Positions 12,201 through 23,100 of a stretch of 64,000 nucleotides of DNA are shown one piece after another. The translations under genes and the position numbers were made by a program. Location of the stretch: positions 34,600 through 98,599 of the forward strand of contig JASANC010004370.1 of assembly GCA_030248135.1 (NCBI GenBank), written 5' to 3'. The DNA comes from Theristus sp. LFF4_11. Lineage: Eukaryota > Nematoda > Chromadorea > Monhysterida > Xyalidae. Within the stretch, counting starts at the first letter, position 1, and each line of letters starts with the position of its first letter. The notes under the pieces are model-generated. The model made no database searches. It was not told the DNA's origin and was given only the letters and a program-made list of their open reading frames with translations.

Positions 12201-15200
12201 TTGAGCCGAGCCAGATTGAGCCGAGCCAGATTGAAACTGGCCCGATTGAGACCGGAGCCAGATTGAGTCTGGCCAGTTTGAGACGATCCCGTCGCAAAAC
12301 CTAACAAAATCAATGATGCCCGCGGTTTTTTTAAATCAAATTTGGCTTTGCTGGTGTTGTGATTGTCCACTGCACGCGAACGTATCCGAACGAGTGTCCC
12401 ACCCGCCTGAGTGTCCCGCAAAATAAAATTCACAACTCGGTACACACACACACGGCGTTCAGAGCCACTTTTATTTCCAAGGACACGGACACCGTGCGGG
12501 ACACCCGGACGAACAGGGGGACACTGTGCAGATACCTTTTATCATATATTTTTATACCTTTGTCACTGAATTATTCCCGACAACGAAAAAAAAACCAATC
12601 TGCAAAAATTTACCAAAATCGCACATTGCAGTACCTCGGTTGTGTCGAAGTATACGAGTCACGTGGCATGCACGTCTGCGAGGAGGCGCTGAAAGTGTTA
12701 CGGGTAAGGAAAACCTGTAAACGTTGGTATAGTTTTCGTTTTTTCATAGACCTATTACAACAAAATCATCCATTACCGTATGTTATGTACAGTCAAGTTG
12801 GCGTCGCGACTTGAGCTGCGGTGTTTTTGACTCGGAAGCGGTAAGAGTAAACGAAAGATCTGAAAACAACGCTAAGTTTCTTTCTGAATGCAGTGTGGTG
12901 TAACCCAAAAAAACGGCACGGTTCTACAAAAGCACGTGGGCATTTCGATTCTATACCGAATCAAATTCGACCAAAAAACGTGAAAAAAGTGAGAAATCTA
13001 CTCTGAAAAACGAGAAAAAAAAGTTAAAATAAAAAAACAGCAGTTTTTTTCAGGCACAACGACGTCGCACCGTTCGTGCGCTGCTGTACGTATCTGGGGA
13101 TGGCCTTCGCGTGGTTGACGCTGAGAACAACAGGGGACTACTGGTGGATCAGACGATTGAGAAGGTGAGAAAAGACGCTGCGAAAAGAAAGGAATCTGGG
13201 GATACACACTGAAGGTTGAGGTTAGGGTTTAGGTGAAAGTAAAAGTTTAGATACGGAGCACCGATTTTATCCCGACCAATCAATGCATACCCCAATTATT
13301 GTTCTTTAAATTGTACACAGAAGATTGAGTGTGAATAAAAAATGAGAGTGGCTTTCATTGTCTTGTTTCGATTATCAAAAATGTGACAACACATTACCGA
13401 AAAGGTATCATTCTGCGCACCGGACCGAAACAACGAGAAAGGCTTTGCGTACATTTGTCGTGACGGCACCACGCGCCGCTGGATGTGTCACGGGTTCAAT
13501 GCCAACAAAGACTCGGTAAGTCACGTCACGTCATGTCGCGTCACGCCACTTCACGTTACGTCACACCACTCGAGAAAACGTTTTTGCTACATGTCGTCAA
13601 AAACCATAAAAATAAAAAGTTATTTTCAGAATAAGCGTGATATGGTGTGTCTGTTTTCAACCAAACCCGATACTTTTTCCTCACTTTATCAACACATTGC
13701 TTTGTATTCCGTGAAAAAGTGACAACTTTAAACAAACGTACTTTAGCAGGGCGAGCGACTGTCGCACGCAGTCGGTTGCGCGTTCGCGGTCTGCCTGGAG
13801 AAAAAGCAGAAACGCGACCGCGAGGCGGCAGCGGCAGCGGCAGCAGCGAGCGCAACGCCAAACTCGGCGGTTGTCAGCAATGCCACCGAGCATAATACTG
13901 CCAGTAATGTGACACCAGCTGGCAACCAGGCCACCGCCAGTAATCCTGCCACGCCTCAGTCCGCCAATTTCGCGCCGCGACAGTCGAGCTTCCGCCAGGC
14001 GTCGTTGGTGGAACGATTGCAGGTGCGGTAACAAAAGACGATTGAAAAAAACCGTATGAGCCATATTTAGAAACAGATTGAGGAGCGGTCTTGTTGACCT
14101 GGTTCGCATGGAACGGGCGTCTCTACGAAACTGCTCTATACGAAACTGTTCATTCTAACTATTGTTGTTCAGTTCAGTTCAGTTCAGTTCAGTTCAGTTT
14201 TATTCTGTAGTGCACGGCATAATACCAGAGACGTGTAACACACCATGAGTAGGCAAGTTGTTGGGGATTTTAGGCAATGTTTTTAGCCAGGGTTAACCAA
14301 GAAACGCGTACAGAACGCCATTGAGTAGGGTACCCGTCGAGTTTTCTCTGTCATTCAGTGCCTATACACCCCTCGGCGGGACTCGATCCCTCGGACGCAC
14401 AGACAAGAGTCTAACGCGCCAACAGGCCACGAGGGCGACAACAACAACAACAACAACAACACTCTTAAGTGAAACAAGGCTCACTTCCCCTGAAATCGCA
14501 GGACCCACAGAGCGTGATCGTGCCGGAGCCAACGAATCGTAGTCCCTCGTACAAGGCGACGCTGCCTCCGACGGCGGTCGCACGACCCGCTGGCAACGCC
14601 GAGCTGTTCCAGCGACAGGGCAGCCTGCGGATGCCGATTCCGGAAGTGAATCCGAACTTTCGACGCCAGTTTTCACTTCGCGTTGGCGAGCTACCGTCGA
14701 CGTTGCAGCGGCAGGCGAACGTCGCCGATACGACGACAGGTCGGTTGGGTCTGAAGATGGGGCAGAGCTCATTCAGTTCCCGGGCTGTTCACACTGACGT
14801 ACAGTCGAGCTCTAAATTATAGGGAATCCGCTGATTGGTTGGTTGGTCACATGCATGCATGCTTTCTGTGCAAACCAAACAACTCGCCCCCCCCCCCCCC
14901 CGAAGCGTAATGCCTGCACAGAAAGCGTGCATCACGTGATCACCAACCAATCAGCTGATTCCCCATAATTTCGAGTAGAGTTCGACTTAGTGAATGCTGA
15001 TGTAGGTACTGTACGTCAACAGCATGTCTCCATGAACGGTAGTACATGCAATAAATAACACAAGGCGTAATGTGCCATGCATAGCGTCTGTATGGATGGT
15101 AGGATGCTAAAACACAATAAATTACGTCACGTGCCGTGCCGTGCCGTGCCACGTCAGTATGAACGCAATAAAGTTGCACCTCACACATGCACAAACAAAC

Positions 15201-16700
15201 GCACTGACGATGACATCACAGAGCAAGTGCAGTTTGGAATCGCATCACTTGTTGTTGCTTCAGTGTGTGCATACCATCAGCTAAATTGTTTCCCGCAAAT
15301 TCATTGACACGGGCACACCCAAAGCGGCAAATCAAGGTTACCCACTACTAGTCAAGGTTACCCTCAACATTATCTTTCCAGGTACCCCGCGTGCACTGCC
15401 AGCCGCGATTCCCGAATACGAAGAACCGCCAAGCGAGTCTGCGGCCAGCTACGCCCCTTCGTCGTCGTCATTTGGCACGCCAACGAAACTGCCAGTGGCG
15501 ACTACGACAGCAACGGTCTACACCACACAACAGGAACAACAAATACAACAGCAATTGCAGCAACTGCAGATTATACAACCGCAGGCCATATTACAACCGA
15601 CACCAGTACAACAGCAACAACAAAAAAACGCCACACAACAACAACCAATGCAACCAAGCACTGCTCCGTCCCACCAGATGATGGTGCAACCAACGCAATT
15701 GCAATTCCTGCAACAACAACAACAAACAGTTCAACAGCCGATTCAACAACTCCAGTCAACGTCGTCGTATCAGCAACAATCAGCAACAACAGTGCAACAG
15801 CGGTTTCAGCCGTTTCAACAACAACAACATCAGCAACATCAACAGCAAATGCCACCAGACACTCACCAACAATACCACCACCACCAACAACAACAAGAGC
15901 AAGTGCCGCAATATCAGCTTTCATCCACTATGCTCAATCATCACACTAATCAATCGCCATTAGTTTCGTCCTCGTTTAATTATCCACAACAACAATATCA
16001 GCAACATCAGCAACATCAGCAGCATCAGCAAATATTCAGCGCCCCGTCACCATTGCAACTGGACACGGACGACCTGAACAAACTGGTCTCGGCCGAGACG
16101 AGCCCGCGGCCGAACTGGGACCAGAGTTTCGTCTCCGAGAATGCCACGCCCGTCGGTCAGCAGACGCCAGCCGACGAGCACAAACGAAGCGGCGAACAGT
16201 GGCTGATGTCGACGTTGACATCGGTAGCGCCGTCAACAATGACAACCGCCAGCAATAATAATAATAATGACGCCATTGTCGCCACTAGTGGCTATCAGAA
16301 TAACGACAACACCGGAATGACGCCAACTGGCGTCACCGCAGACCGCCAGATAGCGATGTCGTCAATAATGACGCCAACAGCGACCGCCACCCCCGCCACC
16401 GCCAATTCCAGTGTTGCCACCAACGACGCCAACGACAGTTCCATGATACAGTCACCCGTCGGGCCGCCGCCACCTATACCGCCACGACACGATCTGTTCG
16501 GCCAGCCGGACTTCCATCAGCAGATCAGCGCAACAACAACAACAATGGCGAACACGACAACGACAACGACAACGTCAACGACAACGACAAATGGCGACGA
16601 CGGCCTTGATCCATTCGACCTTCGGTGGCACGCCGTCGCCGAGGCGAACAAGAACCCGTTCAATCCGTTCCGCAATGAATCGACCGGTGTGAATATTTGA
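6026..16700 (+). CDS. numb: Numb orthologue: membrane-associated endocytic adaptor with PTB domain
   Basis: Eight exons: 6026-6234, 10095-10338, 12632-12703, 13054-13164, 13405-13515, 13750-14022, 14502-14739, 15382-16700. All junctions agree in phase; the predicted product is 858 residues, or 782 from the internal ATG at 10114. The short form starts [14 protein letters not shown], as in Numb proteins, with a basic membrane-binding start. The PTB domain (about residues 58-200 of the short form) includes [71 protein letters not shown] and [16 protein letters not shown]. Exon 7 carries a NumbF-like [18 protein letters not shown]. Exon 8 is Gln/Thr/Asn-rich and ends with DPF and an overlapping NPFNPF pair, the expected AP-2 and EH-domain ligands. 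Numb recruits endocytic machinery to Notch and other cargo and is cortical. Identification is very secure; the first exon is inferred from phase. Confidence 0.93.
6534..6605 (-). repeat. tRNA-like remnant or SINE head
   Basis: On the minus strand, TGGTCAAGTGGTTCAAGGCG resembles an A box with D-arm, and GAGTTCGACTATC resembles a B box about 43 bases later. The T stem does not pair and no acceptor stem closes, so this is not a working tRNA. It may be a decayed tRNA or SINE. Confidence 0.3.
6700..6846. mobile_element. Small palindromic MITE in numb intron 1
   Basis: Left arm TAAAATCCATTCCAAAATTC and right arm GAATGAATTTTGGAATTTTG form an imperfect inverted repeat around AT-rich sequence. Only one copy was seen in the window. 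Confidence 0.45.
7771..7814 (+). CDS. numb: Candidate alternative short first exon of numb (exon 1b)
   Basis: A small ATG exon ([14 protein letters not shown] plus two bases) ends at donor gtaaga in phase 2. This phase fits the common acceptor at 10095 and would give ...[14 protein letters not shown]. Short length makes chance likely; only the phase and donor quality support it. Confidence 0.3.
7922..8030. mobile_element. MITE family 5 copy
   Basis: Inverted arms: CATTCATGAAGCAGTATTTA and GCGTCACTAAATACTGCTTC, about 100 bp in all. A related fragment (GCGCCATTCATGAAG) is at 61161. Confidence 0.65.
8601..8799. mobile_element. Putative mariner-type MITE (CAGGGTGTG ends)
   Basis: CAGGGTGTGTCGCAAATTAA is preceded by TA at the left, and GGCCACACCCTG lies at the right. 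The terminal match is short (CAGGGTGTG/CACACCCTG) and no TA follows the right end, so the call is tentative. Confidence 0.4.
9462..9600. mobile_element. MITE family 3 copy (ACGC-TAAAAA, GTGTCC termini)
   Basis: Left end CACGCCAAAAGTGGGTGTCC; right end GACACCGGACACCGGTTTTT followed by AGCGT. The two termini are inverted with respect to each other. About 140 bp. Confidence 0.6.
9613..9874. mobile_element. 262-bp MITE family 6 with TA target duplication
   Basis: Ends are CCGTAAAGTCTTGCATATAA and, inverted, TTATATGCAAGACTTTACGG, each flanked by TA. The interior carries several CTTATAA motifs. Second copy at 47866-48126 and a truncated one inside the insertion at 51118-51230. Confidence 0.85.
9885..10022 (+). 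repeat. Dispersed repeat DR1, copy 1
   Basis: Shares CACGATTGGGAATGA, TTGAAAAAGACAGTTCCT, CTTGATGAA and CTGCCTCATTTATTCGGCCA with 34545-34665, and more loosely with 35600-35815. All three lie in the same orientation. No terminal inverted repeats were seen, so its class is unknown. Confidence 0.6.
10404..10541. mobile_element. MITE family 4 copy (AATTCAAAATTGGCA palindrome)
   Basis: Contains GAATTCAAAATTGGCA and the inverse GCGATTTTGAATTGCC about 60 bases on, then GATTGAAACTGGTTTC. Related copies at 26215-26400 (opposite orientation) and 60205-60370, with a fragment near 36195. Confidence 0.65.
10541..12297. mobile_element. 1.76-kb element with minisatellite terminal inverted repeats
   Basis: The left end contains GGTCTCAAATTGGCCAGACT and about six 15-bp units of TCAATCTGGCTCGGC. 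The right end (12130-12297) is the reverse complement: GAGCCGAGCCAGATTGAGCC units, then GGCCAGTTTGAGACGATCCC. The arms are about 165 bp and the 1.4-kb interior has no recognised ORF. Tandem-repeat arms are a foldback-element trait. It lies entirely within numb intron 2. Confidence 0.7.
12380..12535. mobile_element. MITE family 3 copy
   Basis: Left arm TATCCGAACGAGTGTCCCAC and right arm CGGGACACCCGGACGAACAG are inverted with respect to each other, with several GTGTCC motifs inside. It sits just upstream of numb exon 3. Confidence 0.55.
14165..14201 (+). repeat. (GTTCA)n microsatellite
   Basis: Six to seven copies of a 5-base unit, GTTCAGTTCAGTTCAG, in numb intron 6. Confidence 0.9.
14262..14434 (-). 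repeat. tRNA-headed SINE, copy 2 (minus strand)
   Basis: On the minus strand the head reads CCTCGTGGCCTGTTGGCGCG (A box inside) and, about 45 bases on, GGGATCGAGTCCC (B box). The closing CCGAGG can pair with the opening CCTCG(T), like an acceptor stem. The tRNA-unrelated body matches copy 1 at 545-714. It lies in numb intron 6 and is the better preserved of the two. Confidence 0.7.
14802..14990. mobile_element. MITE family 1 copy in numb intron 7
   Basis: Left arm CAGTCGAGCTCTAAATTATA and GATTGGTTGGTTGGTCACAT; right arm ATCACCAACCAATCAGCTGA and TAATTTCGAGTAGAGTTCGA. TA precedes the left end. The centre carries a poly-C run and two copies of the GCACAGAAAGC motif. Confidence 0.8.
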
Positions 16701-16990
16701 ATAGAATTGACACACGTCAAATAGAAATGTCCGAATTAGTGTCCGTGTCCGCCGCGGTGTCCTGTCCCAGGAAATAAAAGCAGCTGCATAAACAGGCCGA
16801 GGGTGGTTTCGCTTCTTTTAGTTAGGCTGAGTATAAAATTTTTAAAATTTGAAAAGTTTTAAATAGGCTAAGCTACTTTTAGTTCCGGGACACCGCGGCG
16901 GACTAGGCAGCGGACACCATTTTGGACATTTTTTACTTAGCGTGTCGTAGGTTTCTTTCACCCGCTTATGATTTTTTCGCTTTTGACTCT
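16664..16990 (+). repeat. numb 3' end segment duplicated at 63725-64000
   Basis: The last codons of numb ([10 protein letters not shown] and stop), a short spacer, a MITE family 3 element (16723-16945) and the tail TTTCTTTCACCCGCTTATG all recur in the same order at the right edge of the window. The MITE carries AATAAA at about 16772, roughly 70 bases after the stop codon, and is the best candidate polyadenylation signal for numb. Confidence 0.85.
16723..16945. mobile_element. MITE family 3, full copy in the numb 3' region
   Basis: Left arm GTCCGTGTCCGCCGCGGTGT and right arm CGGGACACCGCGGCGGACTA are inverted. The outer right end reads GGACATTTTTTACTTAGCGT. The middle holds GGTGGTTTCGC, also found at 67-77 and 63876. 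Confidence 0.75.
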
Positions 16991-17994
16991 ACTTTTCTCT
17001 TTTCTATTGCGGATCTTTGATGATGATCAATCGTGATACAGTGTCTTCACTGACATATGACAGTGTCGTTGTTGTTGCCGCGGTTGCCGGGCGGTTTTGC
17101 TTTAAAAAAACGGCTTGCTGGTCATGTGCGGTGGTCTTCCTGAAATCTTTTTTTCATTCAAACTTCGCGCGTTACTTGTACTTTAAAAAAGATGCCATGT
17201 TTGATCGGCACTTCGTACCGTAGGCGTCATCACTAAAAACTGCAAAACCCTACGCCGACAATTTTCCGTGGTTCACTGGACCGTCAACAACAACTGGTTT
17301 ATTGTTACATTTGTTTTATTGTTGTTTCTTTGTCCTTTAAGCTTGTTTCGTTTAATTTAGGCTCGTTTCACTATGTTTTAGATTCACACAAATGGTATCG
17401 CAGTATATCTGATTCAACCGCAAGTTTTGTCATTCGGTCTTTAGTGGAGCTTCGGAGGGTTGAATTTGTGTCTCGCGATATTCCTCTTATTCATCATACT
17501 TTATTGTTTCGCAATATTTGCCGTCTTTAGACGTTTCCCCCGCGTTCCTTGAAACAGAATTACTACCATGTTGAGAACTAACAAAAGTTTCAAAATTTTG
17601 AAATATACTCTTGATATTTTTGAAACAAAACTTATATTGAAAACTTACTTTGTTTCGCTGTTTCTGCAGTTTTATGCTTTATGTGTTCGTTCATAATTAT
17701 AATACTGATATACTGTCGTTTTTGGTGATCAAGGCTTGTGCAGGTATTTATTTTCGTTTAAAATAAAAATGAGACTGACAATGTCGGATTGTGGAAATTG
17801 TATATTCCTTTCAATTTCACTGGTTTCGCGATGAAACAATCTTGTTTAAAAACTCAGTTTGTGTTTGAAACTTGAGTTTGAACAAAGGTGAAAGTGTGAT
17901 CGCGACTTGTGAAGACAAAAATCAACGATATTATGATATGTAAATGTAAAAGAAACGATGGTGTGTCCGCTGTGTGTTGACAAACAAATGTGGC
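16946..17994. other. AT-rich intergenic DNA, nothing recognised
   Basis: Between the numb 3' element and the next MITE. Low-complexity T-rich stretches and short random ORFs only. Confidence 0.5.
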
Positions 17995-18225
17995 CTATTT
18001 TTTTAAACGTGTCCCACTGAAATGACGTCATGTGCCACAAAACATGCGCTTGTCGTTCACAGCAAACCAGACTATCCGTTTAGCTGATTTCTTCCCGTAA
18101 ACAAATGGTGAATGTCGAATCAGTCACACCAAACTGAAATTTTAGTGCCTGTACTTTGACAAACGGGCGTTTTTAAATAAAATGACGTCACGTTAGTCCG
18201 GACACGTTTGAATAAATCCACAATA
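17995..18225. mobile_element. MITE family 2, copy 1 (AAACGTGTCC ends)
   Basis: Terminal inverted repeats AAACGTGTCCCACTGAAATG and, at the right, TAGTCCGGACACGTTT. Subterminal TGACGTCA palindromes lie on both sides. About 225 bp. Near-identical copies at 20470-20692 and 42128-42338. Confidence 0.85.
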
Positions 18226-18436
18226 GTTATAGGACAAACAATCAGGTGAACATGGAAATACTGTATAATACGTGCGGTATAAAAAAGAGCAGCAAGGTTT
18301 CAGCAAGAATTTCATCCCAAGGAGTATATTATTTTTGAAACGCAAAAATTTTGTGCTACAAAACTTTCAGTTTTTGTTGCCGAAAAAACTAAACTTCGAC
18401 TGTGCGGACAAAAATGCTGTCACGCGCTGTGAATAA

Positions 18437-18537
18437 ATGGGTTCCAGGCTTTGGTTTAGGCTTAGGCTGAGGCTTAGGCTTAGGTTTAGGCTTAGGCTTA
18501 GGCTTAGGCTTAGGCTTAGGCTTAGGCTTAGGCTTGG
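18437..18537 (+). repeat. (TTAGGC)n interstitial telomere repeat, about 16 units
   Basis: Hexamer TTAGGC on the plus strand with TTAGGT, TGAGGC and TTTGGT variants at the left edge. The right edge passes through GGCTTGGCGATCAGAC into the flank shared with the array at 58230. Confidence 0.95.
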
Positions 18538-18745
18538 CGATCAGACTTTAGATCGCTGACACTGCTGGTTTGCACAGGACAAACTGTATCGCAGAGGCAT
18601 TGGTGAATTCAATGTCCCCTTCTGTGGCAAAGGCAAAGGCTCACGGGACGGACGGTTTAGCCTACATTCATACTTCCACACCAATCAACAAGAGTTTGGT
18701 AAAAAGGGTGAAAATTAACGGAAGCCAACACCTTTTTGTCACTGG
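18538..18745 (+). repeat. Telomere-flank repeat TF, copy 1
   Basis: Begins ACTTTAGATCGCTGACACTG and continues through GTATCGCAGAGGCATTGGTG to AAAATTAACGGAAGCCAACA and CTTTTTGTCAC. The first 75 bases match 58646-58712 almost exactly. Most of it also matches 41846-42110, which has no telomere array beside it. No function assigned. Confidence 0.75.
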
Positions 18746-19053
18746 TGCTGGTGTGTACACCACAGCGATGCGTACACTACATACGTTAGTAACGATAATG
18801 CTATATGCAGCAATTTTTTGCAATCGCAATCTCTGATTGTTTTTGCACAGAATATTGCAGAATGTCGCTGTGATGTAGAGCGTTACTCAGCAGTTTACTG
18901 AACAACTTGATTTTAAATCAGCAATTTTAAAAAATCGAGATTGAAAATTCAAAATTGTCAAAAAATGTTGTTGGTTGGCAGCATGTTGTTAAGCTATACG
19001 GAAAGCTCGACAAGTTGTTGGCCAAACTTTTGACTGACAGTTCTCAGCATAGC

Positions 19054-19343
19054 AGTACCGAAGATGAGAAGGGCGGGGTAGGGGTGGGTTACTGCGCCAC
19101 GTGGGCTTGGTTGGCTTTGGCTTGTTGAAGAAGTCCCGTGACACTCACCCCCAAAACCCGCCCGGCACCCCCAGGGGTATTCACTTCAATTCTTGGCGTT
19201 TTTAACAAAGAAATTGAAACAAAAAAAAAACAGAGGGATTAAGGTGGGTGTTGCAGTAATGCCTTTGGAACCAATTATCAACCTGTGCACCCTAGAGGTA
19301 GGTACCCCACTACCTAAAAATGTCTACCATCTTCGGCACTGGT
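19054..19343. mobile_element. MITE with CAGTACCGAAGATG ends
   Basis: Left CAGTACCGAAGATGAGAAG; right ACCATCTTCGGCACTG, inverted. About 290 bp; the interior is G-rich, then C-rich, consistent with a longer imperfect foldback. A lone left terminus recurs at 33578. Confidence 0.6.
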
Positions 19344-19344
19344 T

Positions 19345-19950
19345 TTCAGTGTGGGGGGTCCCACTCGGTACATTGTACAACTGTTTCTGCCTTGGTTTTT
19401 GTTTACGTCTGTTTGTTTTTGTGCGTCTGTTCAAGGAACATATTGAAGCAACAAAATACGCATAACCACTGTCAGTTGCCTCGAAGTTTGAAAATTGTGA
19501 CCAAATAAAACCTTGTGAAATTCTGAAATTGCAGAATTCTGTTTCGATGAAAAGAGTCATTTGCTTCATCCCTGCGTGTGCCTGACGTGCGTGCATTTTG
19601 TAAAGTGGAGTAGTTTCGCACAAGATCACACGCACACGCACACTGTTTTCCAAGTTTGCTGTGATAAAAATAACCTTTTTGTTAGGAGGGCAATTTTATA
19701 AGTCTCATATCGTGGCATATCTCATATCTCATAGGTGGCTACTCTCTCATACTCATATCGTCATCATCATCCCATATTGCTTTTACTGTTCTCTTTTCTG
19801 TAAATTTCTACTGCTACTAGGTAATTTAGGCACGAAAATCGTGTTCTGGACATTGATTTTTTTCATATCTGGTTGGTGATGCAGGTTACGAACTTTGACA
19901 GTTTTATTTTACTGTGCACTGGAAAAGTGCGTTTATTGATGTACTTACAA
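19345..19950. other. Intergenic DNA upstream of gene A, nothing recognised
   Basis: No conserved coding or repeat signal found. Confidence 0.4.
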
Positions 19951-19952
19951 TA

Positions 19953-20164
19953 CAGGGTGGTCCATAAGTATAGATAGTAGGGTGGGGGTTTAGCAATACC
20001 CACTGATTGGTTGGTTGCACACGCGTGCAGTTGATGCGTTCATTCTGTGCAGGCATTGCTGTGCAGGCGGAATTTGCCTGCACAGTTGCACGCATCAACT
20101 GCGCTGCGCGTGTGTGCAACCAACCAATCAACTAGTTGTATACATAAATTATCCAGATGGACTG
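19953..20164. mobile_element. MITE family 1 copy abutting gene A exon 1
   Basis: Flanked by TA on both sides (19951-52 and 20165-66). Left CAGGGTGGTCCATAAGTATA; right TAAATTATCCAGATGGACTG. The arms carry GATTGGTTGGTTGCACACGC and its inverse. Its right end is about 20 bases before the putative start codon of gene A. Confidence 0.8.
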
Positions 20165-20185
20165 TATTTAAGAAACAACAACGAT

Positions 20186-23100
20186 ATGCGCCCACTAAAA
20201 CCGAGACGCCCACCAATGGTAGTCGCCGTAGTCAGCGCAGCGGTCGTGTTGCTCGTTATGATGCTCATTTCCATTGCCGTTGTGGTGGTGATACTGACGA
20301 AATCGCATAAACCAACGCACCGTTTGAACGCGTAAGGAAAACGTTTATGAGTAGCGTGACCGGGCTACAGTGCCAGCCATAATTAATGCGCAGTTTGAGT
20401 GCCATGGTTTGAGCGGCATTGTATCCCTTTTGTTACGTCAGTTGACATTTTGAATAGATGTATGACCTATATTTTAAAACGTGTCCCACTGAAATGACGT
20501 CATATGCCGCCAAACATGCGCTAGCCGTTCACAGCAAACCAGACTTTCCGTTTAGCCGATTTCTTCTAGTAAACAAATAGCGAATGTCGAATCAGTCACA
20601 TCAAACTGACATTTTAGTGCCTGTACTTTTACAAACGGGCGTTTTTAAAGCAAATGACGTCGTTTTAATAATCCGGACACGTTTGAATAAATCCACAATA
20701 GTATCTTCACAACGTCCACACGTTCATTTCAGTGACATCATTCCCACGGCCACCAAAATCCCTACCTCACCAAATCCGTCCACCACCCCGCCACCGTCCT
20801 TGACGACCAACGCGAGCAGCACACTAATGACCACTGAAATGGGTAAAAACACTGACCTTGCGTGCGGCCATGACTGCCCTTTAGGAGCACGCAGAATTCT
20901 TCAGTCTGTCCATTAAGCGCGCCTTGTCGAACAGCCGAGTCCGGGTCGCCGCGGTCTTCGCTTACATGGAGAAAAACCGCAGAAACAGTGTGCCCAACAC
21001 TCGCGCGGTGTCAGTCCGCAAAAGTGCACAAAAAACAAAAACTGGGGATAAAAAATTCTGGTCCGAAAGCCGGACAAATTATATAAACACAATGCATATT
21101 TGAGCATTTTGCAGTTAAGGCAACATCAACCATGTATGCATGCAAGTTCAATTCGTGCTTCGTGTGAACTAGCGTTGAAATGGCAACTAGAGAAAAGTGC
21201 GTGAATTACCCCAGGAAACATTTTTGCTCCACTGTGAAAGTGTCACAGGTAAAAATTGAAAGGGCGAACACATATGATTACATATCGGAAAAAATACCAA
21301 GGAAAATAAGTAATACGATTTTCAGAATACGTTATTCGCGTCTAGAACGTATGTAAAGTCCTTCGAAAAACATTTCTCCGCGGCACACCATACAACTTTG
21401 GATGTTCGTTTCGTGTGTCGTGAAAATTTTGTCGCAGCCTACATTGTGCTCGCTGCACGACATCATCTTTATATGGAAAACGCGCGCTGGGGTATAACGG
21501 CTCATATAATGCGTGATGCGCTGGCCGCTCGCTTTGCTCGCTCGCGCATCCGCATGATGTATAAAACGGTGAAGCCGGATAAACGAGACTATAAAATTTT
21601 GTTTGATCGCAAACCGAGGCACTGTCTAATATTAAAAAATTTTTTTTTAATATTTTAGTTTGCCAAGATGACTTCTTCAAGTGTGACATCTCAAAATGTC
21701 TGCCTGCGCGCTATCGGTGCGACGGACTCGCAGACTGCGCAGACAACACGGACGAACGCAACTGTTCAACTACAACCACTACGACCGTGACCACGACAAG
21801 GACCACCACCACGACAACAACCGCAACAACAACCACAACAACATCCACAACAACAACCACAACAACATCCACAACAACAACCACAACCACGACGACAACG
21901 ACCACCACCAGCACGACCCGTCGTCCAGGTACAGTACATTGTACATTGGAAATGAAAGCACTGAAACCGTGTTCACAATGTGTTTCCGTTCTAAAAAGAA
22001 GTTGTCAGATTAACGCGGAACCAACAAACAAGGGTGTCAGGGAAAACGTTTTTTCTTCGAAACTCCGAAAACTTGCGTCTGCTGCACTGTTTTGAACTGA
22101 TGTGCATATACGGTTCAGGCTTTTTTGTGTTGGTGAACTTGAATCTAATTTACAATCTCCACTGAATTCATTATTTGGTGACAATGAATAATTTTGGTGA
22201 CAATGAATGTGACGATTTGTCAAGCATTAAAACTTTTTTAAGAGGACACTGATTTCAAGGCGCAAGACCGGTTTTAACACATGGAATTGCATCAAAAATT
22301 GAAATACAAAATAAAAATCAACAAAAAACATCATGAATTAAAAAATTATGAATAGCGAAGACTAACTAACAAGTTCGGAAAAATGCCCGAAGGGCATGAA
22401 AAAGACCAAATATTATTTCAGAATGACAGAGATAGAAAAGTGTGACACAAGGATTTTCACAAGATCAAACATTTTATGAAACGTGTGTGAACTGGAAAGT
22501 TACAAACTAAAATAATATTTACGCCAATATCTTTTTTGTCATTCTCAAGAAAGGCACAATCTCTGTACAAATTTTATCTCACTTCATTTGATGCTGCAAA
22601 AAAAAATCATTTGCTGCTGTGAACATGCTCTTTTTATTTGTGAATACTGTATCAAATGATTTGCTTAATATGGTGTTTGCGGGCTGAACCCTTTTACGAT
22701 GAGTGCGGTCACAACCGGAGCCAGTGCCTTGAAATGACAAAAATATATTGACGTAAATATTATTTCAGTTTGTAACTTTCCAGTTCACACACGTTTCATA
22801 AAATGTTTGATCTTGTGAAAATCCTTGTGTCACACTTTTCTATCTCTGTCATTCTGAAATAATATTTGGTCTTTTTCATGCCCTTCGGGCATTTTTCCGA
22901 ACTTGTCTTTTTCTTTTATATCTCAAAGAGTTTATAGAGTTTTAGCCTATCAGACGCAGCATAGTCGACTGCAATGGTTTCTGTTGCATTTGTACTCAGA
23001 GCAAGGATTTTTAGGAGCAAACCCTTCCGTAGACCCTTTTCAACCCAGGCACGGGTTAATATCAGTTTTCACTAGTTTTTCGCTATTTTGTACTTAAACT

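Noticed and set aside
15571..15924. Val-rich ORF on the minus strand
   Set aside because: Antisense to the Gln-rich exon 8 of numb (CAA/CAG read as TTG/CTG). Likewise the Val-rich frame at 21711-21914, antisense to the Thr-rich exon of gene A.
18570..18836. An 88-codon ORF with HLFVTG, resembling the kelch 'LFVTGG' strand
   Set aside because: Part of the dispersed TF repeat, not next to usable splice sites and without the second Gly; resemblance judged accidental.
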